Source: Clostridia bacterium
Lineage (GTDB): Bacteria > Bacillota > Clostridia > Oscillospirales > CAG-382
Assembly: GCA_017625615.1 (NCBI GenBank)
Contig: JAGAKP010000075.1
Span: 1 to 48,640 of the forward strand
Direction of reading: 5' to 3'
DNA: 48,640 nucleotides
Shown: piece after piece, positions 1-6,662 of the stretch
Numbering within the stretch: position 1 is the stretch's first letter
Layout of the letters: every line of letters begins with the position of its first letter
Position numbers and translations under genes: made by a program
The notes under the pieces: model-generated
Database searches by the model: none
What the model saw: only the letters and a program-made list of their open reading frames with translations
What the model was told of the DNA's origin: nothing

Positions 1-386
1 GCCTCAATTATTATAGCGAGGTCAAAGAAAAAGACCGCACCTATTACAAGGTTTACAGCTTACCGAGGACGGAAGAAGTTCCAGAAGGCTACAAGGAAAT
101 ATCCTTTGTGTGTCTTAGACCTGACGGAGCGTATGAATCGCCCAGCACGATCGGTATTATGTGCAAGAGAGCAAGCAAAAAGGTAGAGGGTCTCGAAGGA
201 TTTCATTTCCACCAACTGCGACACACATTCACGAGCAATCTGCTTTCAAACGGAGCAGCGCCGAAGGATGTGCAGGAGCTTTTAGGTCACTCTGATGTCA
301 GTACCACGATGAATGTCTACGCTCACTCTACAAGAGAGGCGAAGCGTACTTCCGCAAGACTGCTCGATAAGGTGGTTAGCGGTTAG
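1..386 (+). CDS. Tyrosine recombinase (phage/ICE-type integrase), 3' part only
   Basis: This is the C-terminal part of a tyrosine recombinase, the class that cuts and rejoins DNA at attachment sites through a phosphotyrosine intermediate. The frame is open from base 3, so the gene starts upstream of the window; the GTG at 108 is internal, not the start. Visible catalytic motifs are HQLRHT (the conserved H-x-x-R), LLGHSDVSTT (the third-box histidine) and the tyrosine in MNVYAHS. The protein ends about 20 residues after that tyrosine, as in Tn916- and phage-type integrases. An inverted repeat follows within 15 bp of the stop. Integrases often sit at the end of the element they move, so this edge may be an element boundary. 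Which element it is cannot be told from here. Confidence 0.93.
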   Translation, partial: LNYYSEVKEKDRTYYKVYSLPRTEEVPEGYKEISFVCLRPDGAYESPSTIGIMCKRASKKVEGLEGFHFHQLRHTFTSNLLSNGAAPKDVQELLGHSDVSTTMNVYAHSTREAKRTSARLLDKVVSG

Positions 387-396
387 ATATAAAAAG

Positions 397-436
397 TTTC
401 CCTTATTTTCGCTCATAAGGGCAAAAACAAGGGAAA
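397..436. repeat. Inverted repeat after the integrase gene
   Basis: TTTCCCTTATTTT at 397-409 faces AAAAACAAGGGAAA at 423-436, about 12 paired bases with one mismatch. A competing inner hairpin (CCCTTAT with ATAAGGG) lies inside it. It could be an integrase terminator, although the following T-tract is weak, or part of an attachment or excisionase-binding site. The remaining gap up to 545 shows no gene and no clear promoter. Confidence 0.5.
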
Positions 437-545
437 ATACATAACAGTTGAGTTTGTAACCAACGAAAACCCCAGTAATATCAAGGTTTTTTAGAGTGTA
501 AGACAGTTAATGTCTGATAAATAAGAATTTGGCGAGGTGTTCCAT

Positions 546-1058
546 ATGAAGCTAAGGTTGGTAAAAGCATCGAATCAGTATCGCGACCAAATCAAAGATA
601 TGCTGGATGAATGGAATGCAACTGGGGAAAAAATCATCCCGTACGCAATCCGTCGCATTGACTATCATGACTTTGCGTATTATTGCGAAAATTTGGAAGT
701 AAAGGATACCCGTGGCGGCTTGGTTCCTGATTCAACCTTTTTCTGCCTGGATGAAGAACGGAATATTATCGTCGGAGCGGTAAATATTAGACACTATTTG
801 AATGAATCGTTGTTGCTGAATGGTGGGCATATAGGCGATGGTGTGCGTCCATCGGAACGAAGAAAAGGAATCGCAACAAAAATGATTGCTTTGGCTTTGG
901 ATGAATGCAAAAAGTTGGGCATAGAGAAAGTCTTAATGGTTTGCGACAAAGAAAATGTTGGTTCAGCGAAAAGTATTCAAAATAATGGTGGCATTCTGGA
1001 GAACGAGATTGAAGTTGAAGGCGTTGTAGAGCAAAGATACTGGATAGAACTGTTTTAA
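546..1058 (+). CDS. GNAT-family N-acetyltransferase
   Basis: A 170-residue acetyltransferase of the GNAT fold, most like the COG3981-type predicted acetyltransferases. It would transfer an acetyl group from acetyl-CoA to an unknown amine in the cytosol. The acetyl-CoA pyrophosphate-binding motif A is seen as VRPSERRKGIATKM, about residues 100-113. It is followed by the usual helix and a KENVGSAKSIQNNGG segment, where GNAT proteins carry their last conserved asparagine and turn. The ATG at 546 is chosen because GAGG lies 8 bases upstream; an in-frame GTG at 537 falls inside that ribosome site. It is monocistronic with its own terminator. Its position beside an integrase suggests possible cargo of an integrated element. 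The substrate cannot be predicted. Confidence 0.85.
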   Translation: MKLRLVKASNQYRDQIKDMLDEWNATGEKIIPYAIRRIDYHDFAYYCENLEVKDTRGGLVPDSTFFCLDEERNIIVGAVNIRHYLNESLLLNGGHIGDGVRPSERRKGIATKMIALALDECKKLGIEKVLMVCDKENVGSAKSIQNNGGILENEIEVEGVVEQRYWIELF

Positions 1059-1087
1059 CCAATTCCAATTTATCGAATAGTAAAAAT

Positions 1088-1121
1088 GCCGGCAGGTTAT
1101 TAAAACCTGTCGGTGTTTTAT
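1088..1121 (+). terminator. Rho-independent terminator after the acetyltransferase
   Basis: A 10-bp stem (CCGGCAGGTT at 1089-1098 with AACCTGTCGG at 1104-1113, one G-T pair) is followed by a T-rich tract. Confidence 0.85.
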
Positions 1122-1211
1122 TATCCTTATGAGAAGCAGATCCTTTGTTTTTTCAGAGTGTTTCAGACCGGTTAACACATATAAAATATTAATTCAATAA
1201 GCTATATCCCG

Positions 1212-1240
1212 TTGACAAAAAAGCAATAATATGGTAAAAA
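1212..1240 (+). promoter_or_regulatory. Sigma-A-type promoter of the patatin operon
   Basis: A perfect -35 TTGACA (1212-1217) is followed after 17 bp by a weak -10 TAAAAA (1235-1240). It lies about 40 bp before the patatin start codon. Confidence 0.55.
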
Positions 1241-1279
1241 TATATATGAGTAAAAGATGATTTACAAGAGGTGAACGTG

Positions 1280-2131
1280 ATGAATATCGGTCTCGTGCTT
1301 TCGGGCGGTATGTCAAAGGGCGCGTATCAGTTAGGTGCCCTCCGTGCAATACGTGAATTTATCGACCCGAGCCAGGTTAAATATATCAGCGCAGCATCTA
1401 TCGGCGCATTGAACGGTTACGCCTTCACGTCCGATAATCTTGACGTAGGCGCATTTATGTGGCACTCCCTTAATCTTACCCACAACCGCGTGCTGGTCAC
1501 CACCATACTGCGCAGTGATTTTCTTACCGAGGTTATACGCAGACTTGCGAAAAAAGAGCCTGCCTGCAAGAAGATGTACGTTCCCCTGCTCAATATAAAG
1601 ACGCGCAGTGTTTTCTATACGGACATTGCCGAAAAACGCACGGAGGAATTAAGAGATTACCTCACAGCGTCCGTTGCGATGCCTGCGGTAAATCATCCCG
1701 TGCTTATAGACGGACTTAATTTGTATGACGGCGCTCTGATCGACAACATCCCCGTGTTCCCGCTGATGAAGTTAAGTCTGGACTATATTATCTGCATTCA
1801 TTTCGACGAATACAATTACACCTTTGAATCCCAGTATTTTGATAATAAGATAGTAAAAATAAACTTCGCCGGAGACAAAAAAATATCCGATTCCATGTGG
1901 TTCGTAAGAGGCGACGTCAAGACCATGGAGGAGCAGGGATACAGAAAAGCAAAGGCGATAATGGAGTTTGTTTTTGCAGACGGACTTGAAAATACCGAAA
2001 GCATTTACCGCAAGATAGAAGCGCTCAACGCAATGCATTCGGGTAAGATACACCGCACCACTGCGGATATCGTAAACGATAATTTCGACAAGCTTAAAAA
2101 ATGGCTCGCCAAAAAGAGAATTATTGAATAA
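1280..2131 (+). CDS. Patatin-like phospholipase
   Basis: A 283-residue patatin-fold lipid acyl hydrolase, expected to release fatty acids from phospholipids with a Ser-Asp dyad. The oxyanion-hole loop is seen as LSGGMSKGAY (residues 7-16). The nucleophile elbow AASIGALN places Ser at about residue 40, with alanine at the first glycine of G-x-S-x-G, a variant I recall in bacterial members. The partner Asp lies in YDGALIDN, about residue 150 (D-G-A box). No signal peptide is visible, so it should be cytosolic or at the inner membrane face. The ATG at 1280 is chosen over a GTG at 1271 because AGAGGTG lies 6 bases upstream. It is followed closely by a small membrane peptide and an EEP-family enzyme, suggesting one operon with a lipid or phosphoester role. 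Confidence 0.9.
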   Translation: MNIGLVLSGGMSKGAYQLGALRAIREFIDPSQVKYISAASIGALNGYAFTSDNLDVGAFMWHSLNLTHNRVLVTTILRSDFLTEVIRRLAKKEPACKKMYVPLLNIKTRSVFYTDIAEKRTEELRDYLTASVAMPAVNHPVLIDGLNLYDGALIDNIPVFPLMKLSLDYIICIHFDEYNYTFESQYFDNKIVKINFAGDKKISDSMWFVRGDVKTMEEQGYRKAKAIMEFVFADGLENTESIYRKIEALNAMHSGKIHRTTADIVNDNFDKLKKWLAKKRIIE

Positions 2132-2149
2132 TAGAAAGGAATTACCGAT

Positions 2150-2326
2150 ATGAAAAGAATTAAAACGATACTTATTTGCGCTATCCTTGCCTGCGGAGCA
2201 GTTGCGGGTGCGTCTATCGGAATTATGCTGTATCAGGCTGTAAAGGCCGTTGACGACAAGATAAAGGGCGCGCTTAAAATAAAGAACATATTGAAATGGC
2301 TCCCCATAAAGAGAAAGGCGAAATAA
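2150..2326 (+). CDS. Small single-pass membrane protein, 58 residues
   Basis: A short gene of unknown function. The product begins MKRIKTILICAILACGAVAG, a basic start followed by one hydrophobic helix (about residues 6-28). It then continues as a lysine-rich amphipathic tail (DDKIKGALKIKNILKWLPIK) ending in basic residues. Topology is probably N-in with a short tail; a signal peptide cannot be excluded. The ribosome site AGAAAGGA (2133-2140) stands 9 bases before the ATG. The stop is one base before the start of the next gene, so it is probably translated with it. It belongs to the patatin and EEP-phosphohydrolase operon. No family is recognised. Confidence 0.75.
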   Translation: MKRIKTILICAILACGAVAGASIGIMLYQAVKAVDDKIKGALKIKNILKWLPIKRKAK

Positions 2327-2327
2327 A

Positions 2328-3035
2328 ATGAAGCTGAACATAGTTAGCTTTAACACCCAGCACTGTTTGAACTACGTTACCCGACAGATCGATTACGAGG
2401 GTGTCGCAAAGCTGATAAAGGAGCTTGACGCGGATATAGTAGGTCTCAACGAAATGCGCGGCGAGGGTGATCTTCCCGGCTACGAGGCGCAGATGGAAAA
2501 GCTGGCAGAGCTGACGGGATATCACTATTTCTTTGCGCCCGCCATTATGATGGGCGGAACGAGTCCTTACGGAAACGGTCTGCTTTCCCGCTATCCCATA
2601 AAGCAAGCGGAAAAGATAATGATTCCCGACCCCACCGAAAAAACGGGAAAATCATATTACGAAACGAGATGTATTATAAAAGCGGTCATCGACGTGGCGG
2701 AGGGGCTTACCGTTATGGTTTCCCACTTCGGTCTTAATGACGACGAGCGTTTCAATGCCGTTAACACCCTTCTTCCCGCTCTGGAAGACAAGAAATGCGT
2801 TTTCATGGGCGACCTTAACACCACGCCCGAAGATCCCGTTCTGGACGGTATACGCGCCCGTATGCTTGACACGGCAGAGGTTATAGGAGAGGACAAATTG
2901 TCATTCCCCTCCGATAAGCCCGTGGAAAAGATAGACTATATCTTTACCTCCCGCGATATTGAAGTGACCTACGCGGACATACCTGAAAAAATAGTTTCCG
3001 ACCACAGACCTTATATCGTTAAGGTGAATATTTAA
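2328..3035 (+). CDS. Endonuclease/exonuclease/phosphatase (EEP) family hydrolase
   Basis: A complete 235-residue EEP-fold metal-dependent phosphoesterase. The family covers AP endonucleases, sphingomyelinases, inositol phosphatases and DNases. The order of motifs is canonical: an N-terminal asparagine (FNTQH), the metal-binding Glu in LNEMRG (about residue 42), the His in VSHFG, the Asp/Asn pair in MGDLNTTP, an Asp in KIDYIF, and the catalytic terminal SDHRPY. There is no signal peptide, so it is cytosolic. Short 235-residue members like this are common among uncharacterised Firmicute proteins, and the motif set alone does not separate nuclease from phospholipase-C-like activity. Pairing with a patatin could favour a lipid substrate, but this is inference. 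It is the last gene of its operon and ends at a strong terminator. Confidence 0.88.
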   Translation: MKLNIVSFNTQHCLNYVTRQIDYEGVAKLIKELDADIVGLNEMRGEGDLPGYEAQMEKLAELTGYHYFFAPAIMMGGTSPYGNGLLSRYPIKQAEKIMIPDPTEKTGKSYYETRCIIKAVIDVAEGLTVMVSHFGLNDDERFNAVNTLLPALEDKKCVFMGDLNTTPEDPVLDGIRARMLDTAEVIGEDKLSFPSDKPVEKIDYIFTSRDIEVTYADIPEKIVSDHRPYIVKVNI

Positions 3036-3041
3036 ATGATA

Positions 3042-3075
3042 AACCCCCAAGAAGCGAAAGCCTCTTGGGGGTTTT
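3042..3075. terminator. Bidirectional terminator between convergent operons
   Basis: A 14-bp stem with one mismatch (AACCCCCAAGAAGC at 3042-3055, GAAA tetraloop, GCCTCTTGGGGGTT at 3060-3073) is followed by T's on the + strand. A weaker T-rich run follows it on the - strand, so it can serve both converging genes. Confidence 0.85.
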
Positions 3076-3097
3076 CAAAAAGGAGTCAAAATAAGAA

Positions 3098-4444
3098 TTA
3101 CTCGGTAACGAGCTCTTCCTTGAGGAGAGATATAACATAATCTGCTATAGCCTGAGAGCCACTGAGCTGACAAGGCTCGGACATTTCATCGATACCGCCG
3201 CCAAAGTGGAGCTGGCAGTTATCCTGATATGCGTCTGCGCCGAAGCGGAGTGCGGAAACGCGGTGGTTGCTGTGGAGACCGTCCATACCAACGAAGAATA
3301 CTGCGATACGGTAATCGGATACGCTGCTCATATATTCTTCGCCGCTTACCTTGCGGTAATCCTCGCTGTGGAGATATGCCTTGAAGCCTTCCCACAGACC
3401 TTCGATATCGGAAACGATCTTGCCGTTTTCTTCGCCGTCGTAGCGGAGACGTGCTACCATCTTCTCGCCCTTTATATCCCACAGCTCGATGATGACAGCC
3501 TTGCCGTCAACGTCGTACTTGACTGCATCGAGATTTTCGGGGATGAGTCCATCGGGATAAAGAGCTATCGCCGCATCTCTGTTGCCGCAGTTCATCTGCT
3601 CTACGTACTTGATGCTTCTGTTTCCGGAGAATACGAACACGCCGGTATCGTGAGGAGCAAGTGCTTCTGCGAAAAGGTATTCGGAGCTGAGCTCGTGTTC
3701 GCCGAAATAATTACGAACGGAATGAGCAAGTATCCACATATTGTCTTCGTTGATACTGCCGTCGTTATCGGTGTAAACGGTGGTTACGCCGAATTGTTCG
3801 TAAAAAGCGGTGTTGAGCACTTTTACACGGGTAAGGATAACGTTCCAGATATCGGATTCGATATTGAAGGAGATATCGTTTACGCCGTAATCAAAGCCGC
3901 CGAAGCAGTTCTTGTATTCCTCGGAGGAATAGAAGCTGACACCGGGATAGCTTACGGTAACGCCGTCAAGTCCGGTTACGGAAACAACGTCGTATTCACT
4001 GAAAAGCTTTACGGTATCGTCGATAATGAAGAGTACGTCCTCTGCGGTGAGAACGAAAGTCTCGCCCTGCTCTGTACGTGCCACGATATCGGCGATCTGC
4101 TCTTCGGTGTAAATGCTTACAACCTTTTTGCCGTCATAGACGGACGCAAGAGAATACTGACCGAATTTGCCCGCAAGCTGTTCCTGAGGAACGGGAACGG
4201 TGGTATCTATGATACCGGGGAAAAATTCATTCTCATTTTCGGGGAGAGCTACATTCTCTGCGTCTTCCTCTTTTTCGGGCTCCGTGGAAACGAGGTCGCT
4301 TACGTCGGGAGCGAGAGAATCTGTTTCTACGTCCTTGTCATCGGCTTCGGTCATACCCATAAGCATAAGTCCGCTCGTAAGCAGACATACAGCCAACAGC
4401 AGTGACAGCGCGGAACGTAAAAAGAGACGTTTGCTGAATTTCAT
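3098..4444 (-). CDS. Secreted acidic protein of unknown function
   Basis: A 448-residue protein that I do not recognise. It begins with a basic stretch and a hydrophobic core (about residues 8-30), a typical signal peptide. No lipobox cysteine is placed to make it a lipoprotein, so it is probably released, or anchored by uncleaved signal. An acidic, low-complexity linker (about 34-75, rich in D, E and V) leads to a globular region of about 370 residues. That region has phrases such as SYPGVSFYSSEEYKNC and LHFGGGIDEMSEPCQ; the latter suggests the C-terminal part forms a compact domain. It lies just downstream of the two-component genes on the same strand. It has its own -10 element, and a tandem box upstream matches the one before the response regulator gene. 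It is therefore a likely target of that system. It ends at a shared terminator. Confidence 0.85.
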   Translation of the reverse strand: MKFSKRLFLRSALSLLLAVCLLTSGLMLMGMTEADDKDVETDSLAPDVSDLVSTEPEKEEDAENVALPENENEFFPGIIDTTVPVPQEQLAGKFGQYSLASVYDGKKVVSIYTEEQIADIVARTEQGETFVLTAEDVLFIIDDTVKLFSEYDVVSVTGLDGVTVSYPGVSFYSSEEYKNCFGGFDYGVNDISFNIESDIWNVILTRVKVLNTAFYEQFGVTTVYTDNDGSINEDNMWILAHSVRNYFGEHELSSEYLFAEALAPHDTGVFVFSGNRSIKYVEQMNCGNRDAAIALYPDGLIPENLDAVKYDVDGKAVIIELWDIKGEKMVARLRYDGEENGKIVSDIEGLWEGFKAYLHSEDYRKVSGEEYMSSVSDYRIAVFFVGMDGLHSNHRVSALRFGADAYQDNCQLHFGGGIDEMSEPCQLSGSQAIADYVISLLKEELVTE

Positions 4445-4480
4445 GCGTTTTACCTTCTTTCTGTGTTTTGGTGTGCCTTA

Positions 4481-4513
4481 ATTATAAAACGCGTTTGTTA
4501 TGGTTTTGTAATG
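4481..4513 (-). promoter_or_regulatory. Promoter with tandem response-regulator-like box (secreted protein gene)
   Basis: On the minus strand CATTACAAAACCATAACA (4496-4513) ends 9 bp before -10 TATAAT (4481-4486). There is no good -35. The two TTACA/ATAACA half-units are 10 bp apart, as in OmpR/PhoB-type sites. The box overlaps the last codons and stop of the histidine kinase gene. A near copy with identical geometry stands before the response regulator gene. Confidence 0.6.
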
Positions 4514-5892
4514 GAGTTATCATAGTCTTGTAAGGATGTTGTAAAGTTTAAAAAAGCGGTAGTTCCATCACCTTGGCGGGAGGAAAACTCAAGGGTGGCT
4601 CCGTGAGCTTCCGCAATACCCTTGCACAGAGCAAGTCCCAAGCCCGTACCGCCCTGTGTGCGGGAACGGGATTTATCGGTGCGGTAAAAGGGTTCGGTAA
4701 TATGGGAAAGCTGTTCTTTTGTCATACCCATACCGTTATCGCGGACGAAAAGACTGACTGTCCCTTCCCTTTTAACAGTTCCGACGGTAACGGTACCGCT
4801 ACCCGTACAAGCCTTTGCGGCGTTTTCGATAAGATTTGAAAGGAGCATATCAAGCAGTACCTCATCGCCGTTGACCGTTATTTCCTCCGCTTCGCAGGTC
4901 AGCGTAACGCCTCTTTCCTTTACGGTTTTTACAAGGCGTGTGCAGGTGCGGTAGGCAAGACCGCGGAGAGAAACAGGCTTTGGATCTATACCGTTTTCGC
5001 GGATAAAGGCGGAATCGAGCAAGGTTTCGCTTATATCCTTTAACCGCATGGATTCTGACATTATATACTGCGCCGCGTCAACGCGCTCCTCGTGGGGTAT
5101 CTTCGCACCACAGATATACTCGGCGTAGCCGTGGATGGCGGTAAGAGGCGTGCGCATTTCGTGGGCAAGGTTATCAAGCATACGCTGACGGCGGTCTGCG
5201 GTATCCTTAAGCTCACATATTTGCTGTGAGACCTTATCCGCCATAATATTAAAATCCTTTGCCAGTGCAGACACCTCGTCGTCTCCGTTATCGTCGGCAC
5301 GGACACTGAAGTTGCCGTTGGCTATGCTTCCCGTGGCATCCCGCAGCTTTATGAGCGGAAGATACAGCTTCCTTAATATAAAGTACAGCACCACGCCGAG
5401 CAGCAGAGACGCAAGCACCGAGCCCGAAACGAATACTATACAAAGACTGCGGAATTCGGTATCGAGATAAGAAACGTCCTTTGCGTAGACGAGAGTAAAG
5501 GTATCGTCGCACACCTTGCGGCTGATAACGATATACCGCTTCCCTGCCGTTTTGGTATTGGCAAGCTTGCCTTCCTTTGGGATATCTATACCTTCGGGAA
5601 GGCTTGAATAGGAAACGTTACCTTCCGACAAAAACTGAAGCTTTATACCTTTTTTATTATAAAAGTTGCCGTAGGTTACCTGCAGAATATGTGCGCTTGC
5701 GCTTCCCGCGTAATCGTAGTCCTTTTCAAAGGCGTCGGCAATGCTGAGCATTTCGGTATTGCACACGCTTTCTGCCGCGGCAGTGCTGTTTGAATAGGTA
5801 TACATAGCCAAGGCAAAGACGGCAACGTTAAGAAAGACCAAAAACAATATGAAGGTGAGCAGATAAGTACGCTCAAAAAATTTCATTCTCAT
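4498..5892 (-). CDS. Sensor histidine kinase with HAMP domain
   Basis: A 464-residue membrane sensor kinase that would autophosphorylate and pass phosphate to the adjacent regulator. Two membrane helices (about 10-32 and 149-172) enclose an extracytoplasmic sensor of about 115 residues. Next come a HAMP linker (about 173-225) and a HisKA H-box NLAHEMRTPL with the phospho-acceptor His at about 244. The ATPase domain follows, with N-box NLIENAAKA (about 353-361), G1 RDNGMGM (about 384-390) and G2 GGTGLGLAL (about 414-422). All catalytic motifs are intact. The start overlaps the regulator's stop as ATGA, so the two are translationally coupled; an alternative ATG lies two codons in. The signal sensed is unknown. 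Two cysteines in the sensor region might matter for redox or folding, but this is speculation. Confidence 0.95.
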   Translation of the reverse strand: MRMKFFERTYLLTFILFLVFLNVAVFALAMYTYSNSTAAAESVCNTEMLSIADAFEKDYDYAGSASAHILQVTYGNFYNKKGIKLQFLSEGNVSYSSLPEGIDIPKEGKLANTKTAGKRYIVISRKVCDDTFTLVYAKDVSYLDTEFRSLCIVFVSGSVLASLLLGVVLYFILRKLYLPLIKLRDATGSIANGNFSVRADDNGDDEVSALAKDFNIMADKVSQQICELKDTADRRQRMLDNLAHEMRTPLTAIHGYAEYICGAKIPHEERVDAAQYIMSESMRLKDISETLLDSAFIRENGIDPKPVSLRGLAYRTCTRLVKTVKERGVTLTCEAEEITVNGDEVLLDMLLSNLIENAAKACTGSGTVTVGTVKREGTVSLFVRDNGMGMTKEQLSHITEPFYRTDKSRSRTQGGTGLGLALCKGIAEAHGATLEFSSRQGDGTTAFLNFTTSLQDYDNSITKP

Positions 5893-6536
5893 ACTTCGAA
5901 ACGGTACCCAACCTTAAACACGGTTTTTATTCTGTCCTTTAATCCAAGCTTGTGGCGTATCTGTTGTACGTGGACGTCGACGGTGCGGGTATCCCCTGCA
6001 TAATCGTATTCCCACACCCTTTCAAGTATCTTTTCGCGGGAAAGAGCGAGGTTTCGGTTGGTTATGAGCATTTCAAGCAAGGCAAACTCCTTTGGAGTGA
6101 GAAATACATTTTCGCCGTTTTTAAAAACGTAACGGCTGTCAAAATCAACCACGATATCGTCAAAGGAAAAGGTGTTTGCATCCCTTTGGGTACGGCGGAG
6201 GACTGCCTGCACGCGGGCGATAAGCTCTGCCATTTCAAAGGGCTTTACTATATAATCGTCTGCGCCGAGGGAAAGACCTTTAAGACGGTCGTCAAGTCCC
6301 GTTTTTGCGGTGACGAATATTACGGGAACGCTGTTTAACAGCCGCATAATTTCAAAGCCCGAAAGTCCCGGAAGCATAACGTCAAGTATGACGAGGTCGG
6401 GATGCTCGGTTTTGATCATATCGAGTCCGTTTATACCATCGTAAGCGGAAATGCACTTGTGCCCCACCAAGGTGAGGTTTTTGCATATCAGGGTATTTAT
6501 GGGATGCTCATCGTCAACTACAAGTATTTTTGCCAA
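5889..6536 (-). CDS. OmpR/PhoB-family response regulator
   Basis: A 215-residue DNA-binding response regulator. The receiver domain (1-115) has the acidic pair DDE at 8-10, the phospho-acceptor Asp52 in LDVMLPG, the conserved Thr/Ala in VTAK, and Lys98 in IVKPF. The C-terminal winged helix (about 125-215) ends in TVDVHVQQIRHKLG and VGYRFEV, typical of OmpR/PhoB. It is the first gene of the operon and is coupled to the kinase by a 4-base overlap. A ribosome site AAGGAG lies just upstream. The promoter carries a tandem box also found before the secreted-protein gene at 3098-4444, so autoregulation plus control of that gene is likely. Confidence 0.96.
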   Translation of the reverse strand: MAKILVVDDEHPINTLICKNLTLVGHKCISAYDGINGLDMIKTEHPDLVILDVMLPGLSGFEIMRLLNSVPVIFVTAKTGLDDRLKGLSLGADDYIVKPFEMAELIARVQAVLRRTQRDANTFSFDDIVVDFDSRYVFKNGENVFLTPKEFALLEMLITNRNLALSREKILERVWEYDYAGDTRTVDVHVQQIRHKLGLKDRIKTVFKVGYRFEV

Positions 6537-6566
6537 AGATATTCACTCCTTGTTTGGTTTAAGTTA

Positions 6567-6599
6567 AGTATAACAGGTGAATGTTATGAATTTGTAATG
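6567..6599 (-). promoter_or_regulatory. Promoter with tandem response-regulator-like box (TCS operon)
   Basis: On the minus strand CATTACAAATTCATAACA (6582-6599) is followed, 9 bp later, by -10 TATACT (6567-6572). The distance from box start to -10 is 27 bp, exactly as at 4481-4513. No consensus -35 is present, which fits activation by a regulator bound over the -35 region. Confidence 0.6.
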
Positions 6600-6616
6600 A
6601 AAAAGTACGTATTTTA

Positions 6617-6656
6617 AAAATCCCCGTGGTACAACGTAAAAGAGGTCCACGGGGAG
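6617..6656 (-). terminator. Terminator of the PIG-L-like operon
   Basis: TCCCCGTGG (6622-6630) pairs with CCACGGGGA (6648-6656). On the minus strand a T5 run follows the stem. The loop is large, 17 bases. Confidence 0.75.
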
Positions 6657-6662
6657 AGATAT

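Noticed and set aside
1170..1182. A GTTAACAC half-site resembling the TetR operators
   Set aside because: Only one half is present and it is not placed over a promoter; expected by chance in this A+T-rich gap.
1280..3035. Patatin operon as an anti-phage (CBASS-like) effector system
   Set aside because: Patatin effectors occur in CBASS, but no nucleotidyltransferase, sensor or ancillary gene is present here. The EEP enzyme and small peptide do not form a known defence set.
3206..4405. A 399-residue plus-strand open frame
   Set aside because: It lies wholly antisense to the secreted-protein gene, has no ribosome site or domain, and its composition mirrors the codon use of the minus-strand gene.
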